The notes beneath the pieces were generated by a model. The model saw nothing but the letters and a program-made list of their open reading frames with translations. It made no database searches and was not told the DNA's origin. The position numbers and the translations under genes were made by a program. From NCBI GenBank assembly GCA_020025655.1, contig JAHHRR010000002.1:1-64000 (forward strand): a stretch of DNA of 64,000 nucleotides. Reading direction: 5' to 3'. Position 1 is the stretch's first letter, and each line of letters starts with the position of its first letter. Below are positions 41,554 through 50,882 of the stretch, piece after piece. The stretch is from Oscillospiraceae bacterium. Its GTDB lineage: Bacteria; Bacillota; Clostridia; Oscillospirales; Oscillospiraceae.

Positions 41554-43389
41554 TTATTTAACTTTAATCATTGCACGCATGGAATTGAGCACAGCCAGCA
41601 GCATAACGCCTACATCGCCGAAAATTGCAACCCACATATTTGCAAGTCCCAGCGCACCCATAATCAGGATCACTGCTTTAACTCCAAGTGCAAAAACAAT
41701 ATTTTCTTTGACTATCATCATAGTCTTGCGGCAGATTTTTATAGCCACCGGCAGTTTTATCGGATCGTCATCCATCAAAACTATATCCGCAGACTCAATA
41801 GCCGCATCAGAGCCCATGGCTCCCATAGCAATGCCCACGTCAGCTCTCATAAGTGCCGGAGCATCGTTTATACCGTCGCCCACGAAGGCAACTTTCCTGC
41901 CGCTTTCTATAAGCTTCTGAAGCTCTTCAAGCTTCTGGTCGGGAAGCAGCTCGGATTCAAATTTATCTATACCAAGCTTGCCTGCAACATCTTCTGCAAT
42001 TTTGTGCTTATCTCCGCTGAGCATGATAAGTTCTTTCATCCTGAGCTTTTTAAGTCCGGCAATAGCCTTTGCAGAATTTGCCTTTATACGGTCGTTGACA
42101 ACGATGTGACCGAGATATTCACTTTCCCGGGAAATATGAATTATGCTTCCGCTCAGGTGGCAGTCATGCCACTGTGCGCCTGCTTCATCCATAAGTGCGC
42201 CGTTTCCGACGTAGAAAGTTTCTCCGTCCACAACAGCTTTTATACCTCTGCCTGCTATTTCTTTAACCTCGCCAATCCTGCTCTTGTCTATATGTCCGCC
42301 GTGGGCGCATATAATAGATTCAGCAATAGGATGGCTTGAATAGCTTTCAGCAGCCGCAGCAATATCCAGAAGCTCTGCCTCCGAAATATTTCTGGGGTGG
42401 ATTGCACTGACCTCAAAGCTTCCCTCGGTAAGAGTACCGGTCTTATCAAAGACCATGGTGTCTACACGCTCCATAGCCTCCATGCACTGTGCGCCTTTAA
42501 TCAGGATACCCTGTCTGGAAGCGCCTCCCATGCCGCCGAAAAAGCTCAGCGGAACAGAAACAACCAGAGCGCAGGGGCAGGAAACCATAAGGAATATAAG
42601 TGCTCTGTTAATCCATGTGGACCAGTTGCCAACTATCAGCGGCGGAATTAACGCCAGAAGCACTGCACCTACAACAACGCATGGTGTATACCAGCGGGCA
42701 AAGCGGCTTATGAAGCTTTCGACCCGTGCTTTCTTTTCGGATGCGTTTTCCACAAGCTCCAGAATCTTTGCGACTGTACTTTCTCCGTATGCGCTTTCTG
42801 CCTTCAGTTTAATCAGGCCGCTGAGGTTAACCGAGCCGCTTACGGCTCTGTCACCGGGGCCTATATCAATAGGCATACTCTCTCCTGTGAGAGCAGAGGC
42901 ATTTATTGTAGTATGCCCCGAAATTACCGTTCCGTCAAGAGGAATTTTTTCTCCGGCCTTAATAATCAGCGTTTCGCCGACTGAAACCTCCTCAGGACTG
43001 AGGGTTATTTCCTCGCCGTCACGCAGAACGGTAGCGGTATCGGGTCTTATATCCATAAGCTCAGCTATGGAATTTCTGCTTTTTCTGACAGCCAGACTCT
43101 GGAAGAATTCACCTATCTGATAAAACAGCATTACGCCCGCAGCTTCCGGATACTCATGCAGCGCAAATGCACCCAGAGTTGCAATGCTCATCAGGAATTT
43201 TTCATCGAAGAGCCGGCCGCCCATAAGATTTCTAAGGGCGCCATACAGAACATCCCAGCCGACCACAAGATATCCCGCTATAAATATCAGCAGTTTATAT
43301 ATCTCAGGCACCGGCAGAAACGCTCCCAGAGGCACCAGAACGACTGCTATTATGATTCTAAGCAGCAGTTTTTTCTGCTTTCTGCTCAT
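41554..43389 (-). CDS. Heavy-metal P1B-type ATPase (zinc/cadmium/lead exporter type)
   Basis: 611 residues. Membrane metal site SCPCALVVSVP, phosphorylation motif FDKTGTLTEG, GDGINDAPALMRADVGIAMG and the HP motif SSHPIAE. The usual N-terminal HMA domain is absent and is instead encoded as a separate 72-residue protein 12 bp upstream. CPC and the adjacent SmtB-type sensor suggest Zn/Cd export rather than copper. Third gene of arsR-hma-ATPase. Confidence 0.9.
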   Translation of the reverse strand: MSRKQKKLLLRIIIAVVLVPLGAFLPVPEIYKLLIFIAGYLVVGWDVLYGALRNLMGGRLFDEKFLMSIATLGAFALHEYPEAAGVMLFYQIGEFFQSLAVRKSRNSIAELMDIRPDTATVLRDGEEITLSPEEVSVGETLIIKAGEKIPLDGTVISGHTTINASALTGESMPIDIGPGDRAVSGSVNLSGLIKLKAESAYGESTVAKILELVENASEKKARVESFISRFARWYTPCVVVGAVLLALIPPLIVGNWSTWINRALIFLMVSCPCALVVSVPLSFFGGMGGASRQGILIKGAQCMEAMERVDTMVFDKTGTLTEGSFEVSAIHPRNISEAELLDIAAAAESYSSHPIAESIICAHGGHIDKSRIGEVKEIAGRGIKAVVDGETFYVGNGALMDEAGAQWHDCHLSGSIIHISRESEYLGHIVVNDRIKANSAKAIAGLKKLRMKELIMLSGDKHKIAEDVAGKLGIDKFESELLPDQKLEELQKLIESGRKVAFVGDGINDAPALMRADVGIAMGAMGSDAAIESADIVLMDDDPIKLPVAIKICRKTMMIVKENIVFALGVKAVILIMGALGLANMWVAIFGDVGVMLLAVLNSMRAMIKVK

Positions 43390-43401
43390 TGTTTCTCCTT
43401 A

Positions 43402-43620
43402 TTAAAAAACGATAGTGCAATCGGGTTCAATCTTCTTTGCAGCCTTCTTGATTTCCTTCTGTATGCGGGGGAACTCTGCCTCTTCTGCCTCAACGCTGAG
43501 GTTCATCATCATAAAGTTAAGGCTTGCAGCTTCAACACCGCTGATTTTCTTAACAGCATCCTCAATGAGTCCGGCGCAATGTGCGCAATCCAGATCTTTT
43601 ACCTTAAATACCTTTTTCAT
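43402..43620 (-). CDS. Stand-alone heavy-metal-associated (HMA) domain
   Basis: 72 residues from ATG 43620. A single ferredoxin-like HMA fold with the metal site DLDCAHCAGLIEDAV (Asp plus CxxC, as in Zn/Cd-type domains). It presumably delivers metal to the ATPase lacking this domain. Confidence 0.88.
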   Translation of the reverse strand: MKKVFKVKDLDCAHCAGLIEDAVKKISGVEAASLNFMMMNLSVEAEEAEFPRIQKEIKKAAKKIEPDCTIVF

Positions 43621-43624
43621 AATC

Positions 43625-43966
43625 CTAGTTCCTTTCTTCAATTAAATGTTCATAGCCCTGAGCTACAATGGTTCTTACATGGTCATCCAATAAAAAGTAA
43701 TATATTGTCTTGCCTTCACGGCGGTTCCCTACCAGCTTTGCATCTTTAAGTATTCGCAGCTGATGTGAAATTGCGGACTGGGTCATGCCCAGAAGCTCTG
43801 CAATGGCGCAAACACACATTTCCGATTCATGCAGAGCCAGCAGAATCTTCATACGGGTAGTATCCCCGAAAAGCTTGAACAAATCTGCCAGATCGCATAC
43901 AAGCTCATCGTTTGGAAGTCCTGCTTTCACTTCGTTTAATAATTTTTCGTGATTATGCGTACTCAT
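43625..43966 (-). CDS. ArsR/SmtB family metal-sensing repressor
   Basis: 113 residues from ATG 43966, where GGAGA precedes by 5 nt. A Met four codons earlier overlaps the ribosome site. Winged helix LLGMTQSAISHQLRILKDAKLV. Two metal sites are visible: MCVCAI in helix 3 with an upstream Cys (LVCDLADLF), the CadC-like alpha3N site, and DDHVRTIVAQGYEHLIEE, which gives the DxH-x10-HxxE alpha5 zinc site of SmtB. Having both is like CadC/ZiaR sensors. Represses the operon at the CATATG-rich operator just upstream. Confidence 0.9.
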   Translation of the reverse strand: MSTHNHEKLLNEVKAGLPNDELVCDLADLFKLFGDTTRMKILLALHESEMCVCAIAELLGMTQSAISHQLRILKDAKLVGNRREGKTIYYFLLDDHVRTIVAQGYEHLIEERN

Positions 43967-43978
43967 GTGAGTCTCCAT

Positions 43979-44027
43979 TCATATGTTATGTTGTTCATAT
44001 GATAATCTGTTCATATGACTTTGTCAA
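43979..44027 (-). promoter_or_regulatory. Promoter and operator of the metal-export operon
   Basis: Minus strand TTGACA (44022-44027), 17-nt spacer, TATCAT (43999-44004). Plus-strand GTTCATATGA occurs twice here and a third CATATG lies near 43979-43985, so AT-rich dyads overlap the whole promoter, as expected for an ArsR/SmtB operator. Confidence 0.75.
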
Positions 44028-44054
44028 TAGACATTTTAAATTTTCCGGAAAGAA

Positions 44055-44084
44055 AAAACCAGACTCTTTAACGAGTCTGGTTTT
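44055..44084 (-). terminator. Terminator of the cardiolipin synthase gene
   Basis: AAAACCAGACTC and GAGTCTGGTTTT with a 6-nt loop, then TTTTTTC on the minus strand. Confidence 0.85.
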
Positions 44085-44092
44085 AATAGCTT

Positions 44093-45685
44093 TTAAAGAA
44101 GCGGAGCAATTACTTTTACAAGTACTCCTGTTAATTTTACGGGGAATTTTTCATGTCTGACAGTTTCAAAATCCACTGTCCGGCACTTTGTCTGTGTCTC
44201 CAGGAAATCCTGTTTTATATCCTTGATGCACTCTGTTCTGTTCATGTAGCAGGCACATTCAAAGTGATGATAAAGGCTGCGGTAATCAAGATTTATGGTT
44301 CCCACCACCGCTTCTCTGTCATCTGTCACAAAGACCTTTGCATGAACAAATCCCGGAGTATATTCATAGATTTTGACACCCGACTCCAAAAGAGATTTGT
44401 AATGGGTTTTTGCAAGCGCATAAGGCATTTTCTTATCCGGTATACCCGGCAGAATAAGCCGCACGTCCACGCCACGCTCTGCCGCAAACTTTATTGCAGT
44501 TTCCATTTCACCGTCCAGAATGAGATACGGGGTCATAATATAGATATAATCTCTTGCTCTGTTCAGCAGATCAAGATATACCCACTCACCAACCCGCTCA
44601 TTATCAACCGGGCAGTCTCCATAAGGAATTACAAAGCCCTTTGCCGACTCAACGCTGTGAGTAGAAAGCTTAACATACTTATCGTACTCTGCTTCCTTCT
44701 CGCTTACGTGCCACATCTGTAAAAACATAAGTGTGAATGTCTTTACAGCCTCACCCTCCACCATAACGGCGGTATCCTTCCAGTGGCCGAAGCGCTCCTT
44801 TTTATTGATGTATTCATCAGCAAGGTTAACTCCGCCTGTAAATGCAACTCTGCCGTCGATAACCAGAATTTTTCTGTGGTCACGGTAGTTGTAGTGAGTT
44901 GATACAAAGGGTGAAAGAGGTGCAAAGCTCTTGCATTTTATTCCCAGTTCCTCAAGACGTTTAGGGTAATCATGTGGCAGCAGTGCAAATTCGCAGGTGC
45001 CGTCATACATCATTCTGACCTCAACACCCTGTTTTGCCTTTTCTGCCAGAATCTCAAGAATTCTGCCCCACATAAGGCCCTCATCTACAATAAAATACTC
45101 AAGGAAAATGAATTTCTCTGCCTTTTGCAGCTGTATCAGCAGTTCTGCAAACTTATCATCACCGAGGGGAAAATATTTTACAGCTGATTTGTCAAATACC
45201 GGATGGCAGCTTGCTCTGCCCAGATATCTGGCAAGTCCAAGCGCCTCAGGTGCCTGCTCTTTGAATTTCTCCAAAGTCTCCTGATTCTGCTCAATCTCGT
45301 TCATGCTTTCTTTTGTAATATGAGCAAATCTGTCTCTCAGCACTCTGTGTCCCAGATCGCTGTGAGTGTACAGGAACAGCAATGAGCCGAAAATCGGCAG
45401 TATCATTATTACAACAAGCCATGTTAGCTTTGCAGTAGGGTCATGGCTGCTGTTTAGCAGATACAGCACCATGCTGATGCTGAAGACAATATCTACAATA
45501 TACAGGTACGGCAGGTATTCACGTGAATAATATAATATCGCCGCAAAAAGTGCCACCTGTATTAAAAGCAGCAGCGCTATCAGGCCGGTACGGCTGAACA
45601 CAATCCGCATCAGTCCTTTTTTACTTTTATTCAGTAAGCGAATACCGGTATCATCTTGGTCAATGTATCCATCCGTTGCTTTCAT
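44093..45685 (-). CDS. cls: Cardiolipin synthase (phospholipase D type)
   Basis: 530 residues. Two N-terminal membrane helices, ARTGLIALLLLIQVALF-like and IVDIVFSISMVLYLL, plus a third, are followed by two HKD domains: DHRKILVIDGRVAFTGG and FVHAKVFVTDDREAVVGTINLD. Joins two phosphatidylglycerols at the membrane. Length is typical for Firmicute Cls. Ends the rsmI-methyltransferase-cls run. Confidence 0.92.
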   Translation of the reverse strand: MKATDGYIDQDDTGIRLLNKSKKGLMRIVFSRTGLIALLLLIQVALFAAILYYSREYLPYLYIVDIVFSISMVLYLLNSSHDPTAKLTWLVVIMILPIFGSLLFLYTHSDLGHRVLRDRFAHITKESMNEIEQNQETLEKFKEQAPEALGLARYLGRASCHPVFDKSAVKYFPLGDDKFAELLIQLQKAEKFIFLEYFIVDEGLMWGRILEILAEKAKQGVEVRMMYDGTCEFALLPHDYPKRLEELGIKCKSFAPLSPFVSTHYNYRDHRKILVIDGRVAFTGGVNLADEYINKKERFGHWKDTAVMVEGEAVKTFTLMFLQMWHVSEKEAEYDKYVKLSTHSVESAKGFVIPYGDCPVDNERVGEWVYLDLLNRARDYIYIMTPYLILDGEMETAIKFAAERGVDVRLILPGIPDKKMPYALAKTHYKSLLESGVKIYEYTPGFVHAKVFVTDDREAVVGTINLDYRSLYHHFECACYMNRTECIKDIKQDFLETQTKCRTVDFETVRHEKFPVKLTGVLVKVIAPLL

Positions 45686-45697
45686 GTCTACCTTCTT

Positions 45698-46864
45698 TTA
45701 ATACTCGCCTGTCAGCTCCAGAAGGGTCTGGGTAAAGCCGTATCGCTCCGCCAGTGTCTTTGCCCTTTGTCTGCCGTCAGTGCTCTTTTTACCGCCCTTA
45801 CGGGCTCTTATCATAATGTTTTTGGGAGAATGTTCAAAGTCGATAAATTCTATCATATCAACCTTATATCCCATATCCTCCAGAATATCCGCTCTTATTG
45901 CATCAGTCAGCAGGGCCGACATTCTCTCTTTAATAATTCCGTGGGTTAAAAATACATCCAGCTCTCCGCCTTTTTTAATGCTTGAGTTTATTTCATGCTG
46001 GCAGCATGGAACAGAGAAAATGTATTCTGCACCATGAGTGATGGCGTAATTGAGTGCAAAATCCGTAGCCATATTGCAGGCGTGGAGACTGACAACCATG
46101 TCTATATGCTCATTGTACAGCTTATCCTTTGTAACATCAGCTTCCACAAAGCTCAGTCCGTCATAGCCGTATTTCTCCGCAAGCTCTGAGCAGTTTTTTA
46201 CCACATCGGTTTTGATATCATATCCGATAATCTTAACATTCATGCCCTTTTTTACCGAAAAATAATAGTAAAGGATGAAAGTAAGGTAGGATTTTCCACA
46301 GCCGAAGTCAAGAATTGTTATATTATCACGGGATGTTTTTGAAAACTCCTGATCTATAAGCTCTATAAAGCGGTTAATCTGTTTGTACTTATCGTATTTT
46401 GAGCGGACGATCTTATAATCCTTTGTGAAAACTCCCAGATCGACCAGTGCAGGAATTGCCTCACCTTCGGCAAGGATATATTCCTTTTCTCTGTTATGGC
46501 TCTGGTTTTTATAGACTATGTAGGAATTTTCACTGCCTCCTGTTTTTTTGTATCCGCCTTTCTGTCTCAGGCAGTACTGCGCATTTTCGCAGTCTGTGCT
46601 TATAAGGGCCTGACGGAATTTTCCGTCCATTTCCTCACCGAAGCGGCTCATCAGCTGTGCTTCATTGAGATTTTCATGGTAGGCCTTATTATCCTTAAAG
46701 CTCTCAACCTGATAGAGTCTGGCTTTTTTCAAAATCACAGGGCGGATTATCACTTTGCTGATGCCTTTTTTATCCACCGGCTGACTCAGCACCACTTTCT
46801 GAAGCACAGGCAATGCCTGCTCCAGATCACGATAAAGTCTGGATACTTCCGTGTTTTCTGTCAT
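45698..46864 (-). CDS. Class I SAM-dependent methyltransferase (METTL25/GSTCD-like domain)
   Basis: 388 residues. The SAM-binding motif is ILDFGCGKSYLTFILYYY, with KIIGYDIK as motif II and MVVSLHACNMATDFALN with SVPCCQHEIN further on, the pattern of the PF13679-type methyltransferase found in GSTCD and METTL25. The N-terminal third (to about 150) is a separate helical domain. Directly follows rsmI (1-bp gap), so an RNA substrate is plausible but not established. Confidence 0.75.
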   Translation of the reverse strand: MTENTEVSRLYRDLEQALPVLQKVVLSQPVDKKGISKVIIRPVILKKARLYQVESFKDNKAYHENLNEAQLMSRFGEEMDGKFRQALISTDCENAQYCLRQKGGYKKTGGSENSYIVYKNQSHNREKEYILAEGEAIPALVDLGVFTKDYKIVRSKYDKYKQINRFIELIDQEFSKTSRDNITILDFGCGKSYLTFILYYYFSVKKGMNVKIIGYDIKTDVVKNCSELAEKYGYDGLSFVEADVTKDKLYNEHIDMVVSLHACNMATDFALNYAITHGAEYIFSVPCCQHEINSSIKKGGELDVFLTHGIIKERMSALLTDAIRADILEDMGYKVDMIEFIDFEHSPKNIMIRARKGGKKSTDGRQRAKTLAERYGFTQTLLELTGEY

Positions 46865-46865
46865 T

Positions 46866-47744
46866 TTATTCTCCGAACATCTTTTTAAGTCTTAAAGACG
46901 CAGCTTTAAGCTCATTTTTACTGTATGAATTATTTTCATCCGCAAGAACCGCTGCTATTGCATCTTTTGCATTAAGACCGCCAACCATGGCATCAACCAG
47001 CATAGCCTCGGGAGAAACAGTATGCTCCACCTTATTGAAAACATACTCGGGGTCGATTTCAATTACAACTGCATACTCGCCCTTATCGTAATTTCCCTTA
47101 TTCAGAAGCTGCTCTTTAACCTCTGCAGGAGTACCTCTGAAGCTCATCTCATGCAGCTTTGTCATGTCGTTGCACAGGCACATCTGAATCTTGGCATCTT
47201 CGTTAATGAAGAAATCAACAAGCTCCATAATTCTCTTAGGAGACTCATAAAGAGCATAGGTGCGGGTGTCGCCCTTTCTCATCTTTTCCAGAAGCTTTCT
47301 TCTCTCGGAATTTTCTCTGGGGAAAAATCCATAGAACAAAAAGCTTGAAAGGTCGAAGCTTGACACAGCAAGTGCATTAACCGCAGCGCAGCAGCCAGGC
47401 ACGCCCACTACTCTTATTCCCTCAGCGATTGCAGCTTTTATAAGCTCATTTCCGGGGTCAGAGATGCAGGGTGTTCCGGCATCGGTTATAACCGCTACAC
47501 TTTTTCCGGCTTTCATTTCATTTATGAAATAATTGGCCTTACCGTACTCATTAAATTTATGGTTGGAAACCAGTCTGTTTTTGATTTCCAGCTTATTTAA
47601 AAGCACCATGGAACGTCTTGTATCCTCTGCCGCTATCATATCTACATCTGTAAGAATCTGAATTCCACGGGGAGACATATCTCTTGAGTTGCCTATGGGG
47701 GTGGCTACAATATAAAGTACGCCCTGTTCCTTGATTTCTTCCAT
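46866..47744 (-). CDS. rsmI: 16S rRNA 2'-O-ribose C1402 methyltransferase
   Basis: 292 residues of the RsmI/tetrapyrrole methylase fold. It opens with LYIVATPIGNSRDMSPRGIQIL and contains AAEDTRRS, VITDAGTPCISDPG, VPGCCAAVNAL and YESPKRI. Methylates 16S rRNA C1402 in the decoding site. Confidence 0.93.
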   Translation of the reverse strand: MEEIKEQGVLYIVATPIGNSRDMSPRGIQILTDVDMIAAEDTRRSMVLLNKLEIKNRLVSNHKFNEYGKANYFINEMKAGKSVAVITDAGTPCISDPGNELIKAAIAEGIRVVGVPGCCAAVNALAVSSFDLSSFLFYGFFPRENSERRKLLEKMRKGDTRTYALYESPKRIMELVDFFINEDAKIQMCLCNDMTKLHEMSFRGTPAEVKEQLLNKGNYDKGEYAVVIEIDPEYVFNKVEHTVSPEAMLVDAMVGGLNAKDAIAAVLADENNSYSKNELKAASLRLKKMFGE

Positions 47745-47828
47745 TTTTTTCTCCTAATCTTATCATTTGGCCCAATTATAACCTATAACCCTATACTTTA
47801 CAAGCAAAGTTAGCGTATAGAGGCAAAA

Positions 47829-47860
47829 TAAAAAAGCGCTTCCGTAAAGGAAGCGCATTT
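47829..47860 (-). terminator. Terminator of the zinc-ribbon gene
   Basis: GCGCTTCC and GGAAGCGC with GTAAA loop, followed by TTTTTTATTTT on the minus strand. Confidence 0.85.
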
Positions 47861-47870
47861 GGTGCAGAAA

Positions 47871-48122
47871 TCAGCCGAGGTCAGACATATTGTCCATCCA
47901 CTCAACAACCTTTTTCTTGTCAACTCCGAGGCCTTCGGAGAGGAACACTGCCAGCTCGTTAAAGTTAAGGCCCTTCATGTGTTCGAAATTGGTAACATCG
48001 CCGGCGTTTTTGACGCTGTCGCCATCACGGCCTTCGATGTAACCGCAGTTATAGCACATCTGAAGAGCATACTTGCGATGGCTGTCAACAGTCATTTCGC
48101 TTCCGCAGCGAGGACATTTCAT
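47871..48122 (-). CDS. Small zinc-ribbon protein
   Basis: 83 residues from ATG 48122 (AAGGAGG 8 nt upstream). N-terminal zinc ribbon CPRCG ... CYNCG within the first 32 residues, then a short helical tail with ELAVFLSEGLGVDKKKVVEWM. No named family recognised. Single gene with its own terminator. Confidence 0.75.
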   Translation of the reverse strand: MKCPRCGSEMTVDSHRKYALQMCYNCGYIEGRDGDSVKNAGDVTNFEHMKGLNFNELAVFLSEGLGVDKKKVVEWMDNMSDLG

Positions 48123-48224
48123 AATACAAACCTCCTTACTTTTCATACATTTTACTGCTATATGTTAAACCTTTATATCGATTTATGCAACGATAGTTAT
48201 TTTTTTCACCTTTAACTTAATTTA

Positions 48225-48247
48225 AAAGCCCCGGAAACCGGGGCTTT
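48225..48247 (-). terminator. Terminator of hpf
   Basis: AAAGCCCCGG and CCGGGGCTTT with AAA loop, then T-rich on the minus strand. Confidence 0.8.
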
Positions 48248-48274
48248 CATTGATATTACATATATTTATTAGTG

Positions 48275-48823
48275 TCAGTCCAGTTCTCCCTCATCGCAGA
48301 TAAGGCCGTAATCTCCTTTTTTGCGCTTATAAACAACCGAAATTGCCTCATCTTCATCCATGTTCTTAAACACAAAGAATTCATGGTCGAGAAGATTCAT
48401 CTGCAAAATTGCCTCCTGAGGTGACATGGGCTTTATAGAAAATCTCTTGCGGCGGACAATATTGAACTCTTCGTCCTCATCATCCGGCTCTTCATAGAAT
48501 TCAGGTGAGATTTCCCTTTCAAAAGCACCGTCTCTCAGTCTCTTTGCAAGGCGGGTCTTGTTTCTTCGGATCTGGCGCTCAATAGCGGCGACACCGGAGT
48601 CCACAGAGGCATACATATCGTGAGTAAGTTCGCTTGCCCTGTAATACATTCCGTTGCTGTGGATGGTTATTTCAGCCATAAAGCGTCCTCTCTCGACGCT
48701 GAAAGTGACAAAGGCTTCTGCCTCGGTTTTAAAGAGTCTGTCAAGCTTACTGATCTTCTTGATTGCATAATCTCTCAGTGCCTGAGATGCGTCCATCCTC
48801 TTTTCGGTAAAAGTGAACTTCAT
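48275..48823 (-). CDS. hpf: Ribosome hibernation promoting factor, long form
   Basis: 182 residues from ATG 48823 (AAAGGAG 9 nt upstream). The N-terminal S30AE domain (MKFTFTEKRMDASQALRDYA) is joined by an acidic linker to the C-terminal dimerisation domain (FSIKPMSPQEAILQMNLLDHEFFVFKN), the long form that pairs 70S ribosomes into 100S dimers. Confidence 0.93.
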   Translation of the reverse strand: MKFTFTEKRMDASQALRDYAIKKISKLDRLFKTEAEAFVTFSVERGRFMAEITIHSNGMYYRASELTHDMYASVDSGVAAIERQIRRNKTRLAKRLRDGAFEREISPEFYEEPDDEDEEFNIVRRKRFSIKPMSPQEAILQMNLLDHEFFVFKNMDEDEAISVVYKRKKGDYGLICDEGELD

Positions 48824-49008
48824 TTGTGACAACTCCTTTCATCTGCTGCCTATGTACACACAACGAATATCTTTTCGTTGTGGTATTATAATAGCACAAT
48901 ACAGCGTCAAAAAGAAGTCTTTTTTGTTAATTATATCAAAATTGTACGATACTAACGAAGTTTTTTATTCGTTTTGTATAAAACTCCAAAAGTTTTTAAA
49001 ATTCGATT

Positions 49009-50880
49009 TTATTCAAAAATTATCTTGCAGCCGCCCAGATTTACTTTCAGATTCTCAATATCTTCTTTCTCAAGCGGGTTGCCGCTCAGATTAAGAGTTT
49101 TAAGGTTTTTGAGATTTATGAGCTTTGCAGCAGAGCTTATATTGTTGTTTGCAAGGTTCAGCTCTTCAAGACCTGTGAGGGCAGCAAGCGGGCTTATATC
49201 CGTAATACTGTTTGAGCTGAGGTCAAGAGTTTTGATGCTGAACTTTGAAAGGCTGTACTGGAGATAGTACACGTTTTCAATGCTGTTTGAGCTGAGATTT
49301 ACATTTACAAGTGCCGTCATGTTTGTAATTGGCGAGATATTGCTAAGGCTGCACGAGCTGAGGTCCAGATCCTTTGCGTCGCTGCGCACCTTTATTTCTC
49401 CGAATGCCACTGAATAGTGAAGTTCAGAATGGTTGATTATGCAGCCTCTCAGAGCGCCTTTAAGCTCATCAACAGACTCGCCGCTTAAATCGGGATTATC
49501 TTCTATTCCCAGTCGCTGCAGAGAATAAAGCTCATCCAGATATTTTATTCCCTCATCGTTAAGACCCGTCTTGGTAAGGCCCAGTATCTGAATTTTAGGC
49601 ATATTTTCAAATCCCGAAAAATCTCCTATCGGGTTATTTGAAAGATCCAGCACTCTCAGATTCTCCATGGACCCGAAAGCCGCAGTTGCGGCAACTCGGT
49701 TGCCGGCTGCAAGTACAGTATCGAGATTTTTAAGACCCATCAGCGGGCGCATATCCCCGATAAGGTTATTTGAAGCATTCAGCCATGAAAGCTGCGGCAG
49801 ATTCATAACAGCATACAGGTCTGAAATTTTGTTATTGCTTATATTAAGCTTTTCAAGGTTTCTGCACTCAGCAACAGCTGCTATGTTGGTAAGTCCCATA
49901 CCGCTCAAATCCAGTTCCTTCACCTCTGAAGAAAAGCTCTTTCCGCCGATGCTGATGGTAAAGCCATCTTCATCCTCTCCGGAATCGGTATAAATCGAAC
50001 AGTTAGGGAGACTTGCAGACAGCTTTTCAAGCTGCTGCGGCTGAATATTTATTCCACGCAGGCTCAAAAAGCTTAGATTTTTCAGCTCCAGTAAAGGCTT
50101 CAGCGCCTTAATCGGGTTATTATCAAGATACAAAGCTTTAAGGCCCTGAAGCTTTGCAAGCGGACTTATATCCTGAATCAGGTTATCATTGAGGTTCAGG
50201 CTGACAAGGCTTTTGATTCCCGAAACGGCCCCGATATTTTCGATATCATTATCTGCAAGAGATAGACGTTCCAGACAGGTGAAGCTGCCGATTTGCTCGA
50301 TATCCTCATCTTTAAGTCCCTTGTCATCGAGCTTAATAATTCTTTCTTTCCGGTTAAACTTCTCACCGGCAAGCCGGAGTTTATCAGACTCCATAAGTTC
50401 TATTTTTTCCTGCTGAAGTCTCGCAATTCTTCTTGTTACAGATATATCTCTGCTCTCTGTCTTTTTAAGAGCTTCAATGGCCTTATCAAGATTTCCGAGT
50501 TCTTCATAGCAGTCTGCCATAAGCATAAGACATTCTTTTTTCTGCTCTGCGCTCGCAGAATCACAAGCTTTTCTGAGCATGGTAAGAGCATTATCATACT
50601 CCTCCTGACCGTAAAAATCCGCTGCTTTTGTGATGTAGGTGTCATAGTCTTTCTTATTGGAATGAATAAGAAAGACCGAGCACAAAATCACAAGTACAGC
50701 CGCAAGAGCAGCGCATATTATAAATATATATTTCTTGTTGAAATTATATTTTTTCTTAAAAACAGGCGGTTTAAAGGCAGGAGCTTTGTATGCCGTATGC
50801 TCCCCTTCTACACGCTTTTTTCTCCTTGTCCAGCTGCCTGTTACAGCAGCATGAGACCCGGAGTGTTTTTCTCTGCCCAT
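49009..50880 (-). CDS. Membrane-anchored leucine-rich-repeat protein with TPR-like region
   Basis: 623 residues. A basic, cytosolic ~50-residue N-terminus precedes one transmembrane helix (about 52-73, IFIICAALAAVLVILCSVFLI). Then comes a TPR-like helical pair (ITKAADFYGQEEYDNALTML, LMLMADCYEELGNLDKAIEAL) and long SDS22/internalin-type LRRs such as LSLADNDIENIGAVSGIKSL. The LRRs fall into three blocks, each closing in a Cys-Ile cap: LPNCSIY, LRGCII and LGGCKII. The LRRs would face outside. Follows a polytopic membrane-protein gene by 2 bp. Ligand unknown. Confidence 0.82.
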   Translation of the reverse strand: MGREKHSGSHAAVTGSWTRRKKRVEGEHTAYKAPAFKPPVFKKKYNFNKKYIFIICAALAAVLVILCSVFLIHSNKKDYDTYITKAADFYGQEEYDNALTMLRKACDSASAEQKKECLMLMADCYEELGNLDKAIEALKKTESRDISVTRRIARLQQEKIELMESDKLRLAGEKFNRKERIIKLDDKGLKDEDIEQIGSFTCLERLSLADNDIENIGAVSGIKSLVSLNLNDNLIQDISPLAKLQGLKALYLDNNPIKALKPLLELKNLSFLSLRGINIQPQQLEKLSASLPNCSIYTDSGEDEDGFTISIGGKSFSSEVKELDLSGMGLTNIAAVAECRNLEKLNISNNKISDLYAVMNLPQLSWLNASNNLIGDMRPLMGLKNLDTVLAAGNRVAATAAFGSMENLRVLDLSNNPIGDFSGFENMPKIQILGLTKTGLNDEGIKYLDELYSLQRLGIEDNPDLSGESVDELKGALRGCIINHSELHYSVAFGEIKVRSDAKDLDLSSCSLSNISPITNMTALVNVNLSSNSIENVYYLQYSLSKFSIKTLDLSSNSITDISPLAALTGLEELNLANNNISSAAKLINLKNLKTLNLSGNPLEKEDIENLKVNLGGCKIIFE

Positions 50881-50882
50881 GC

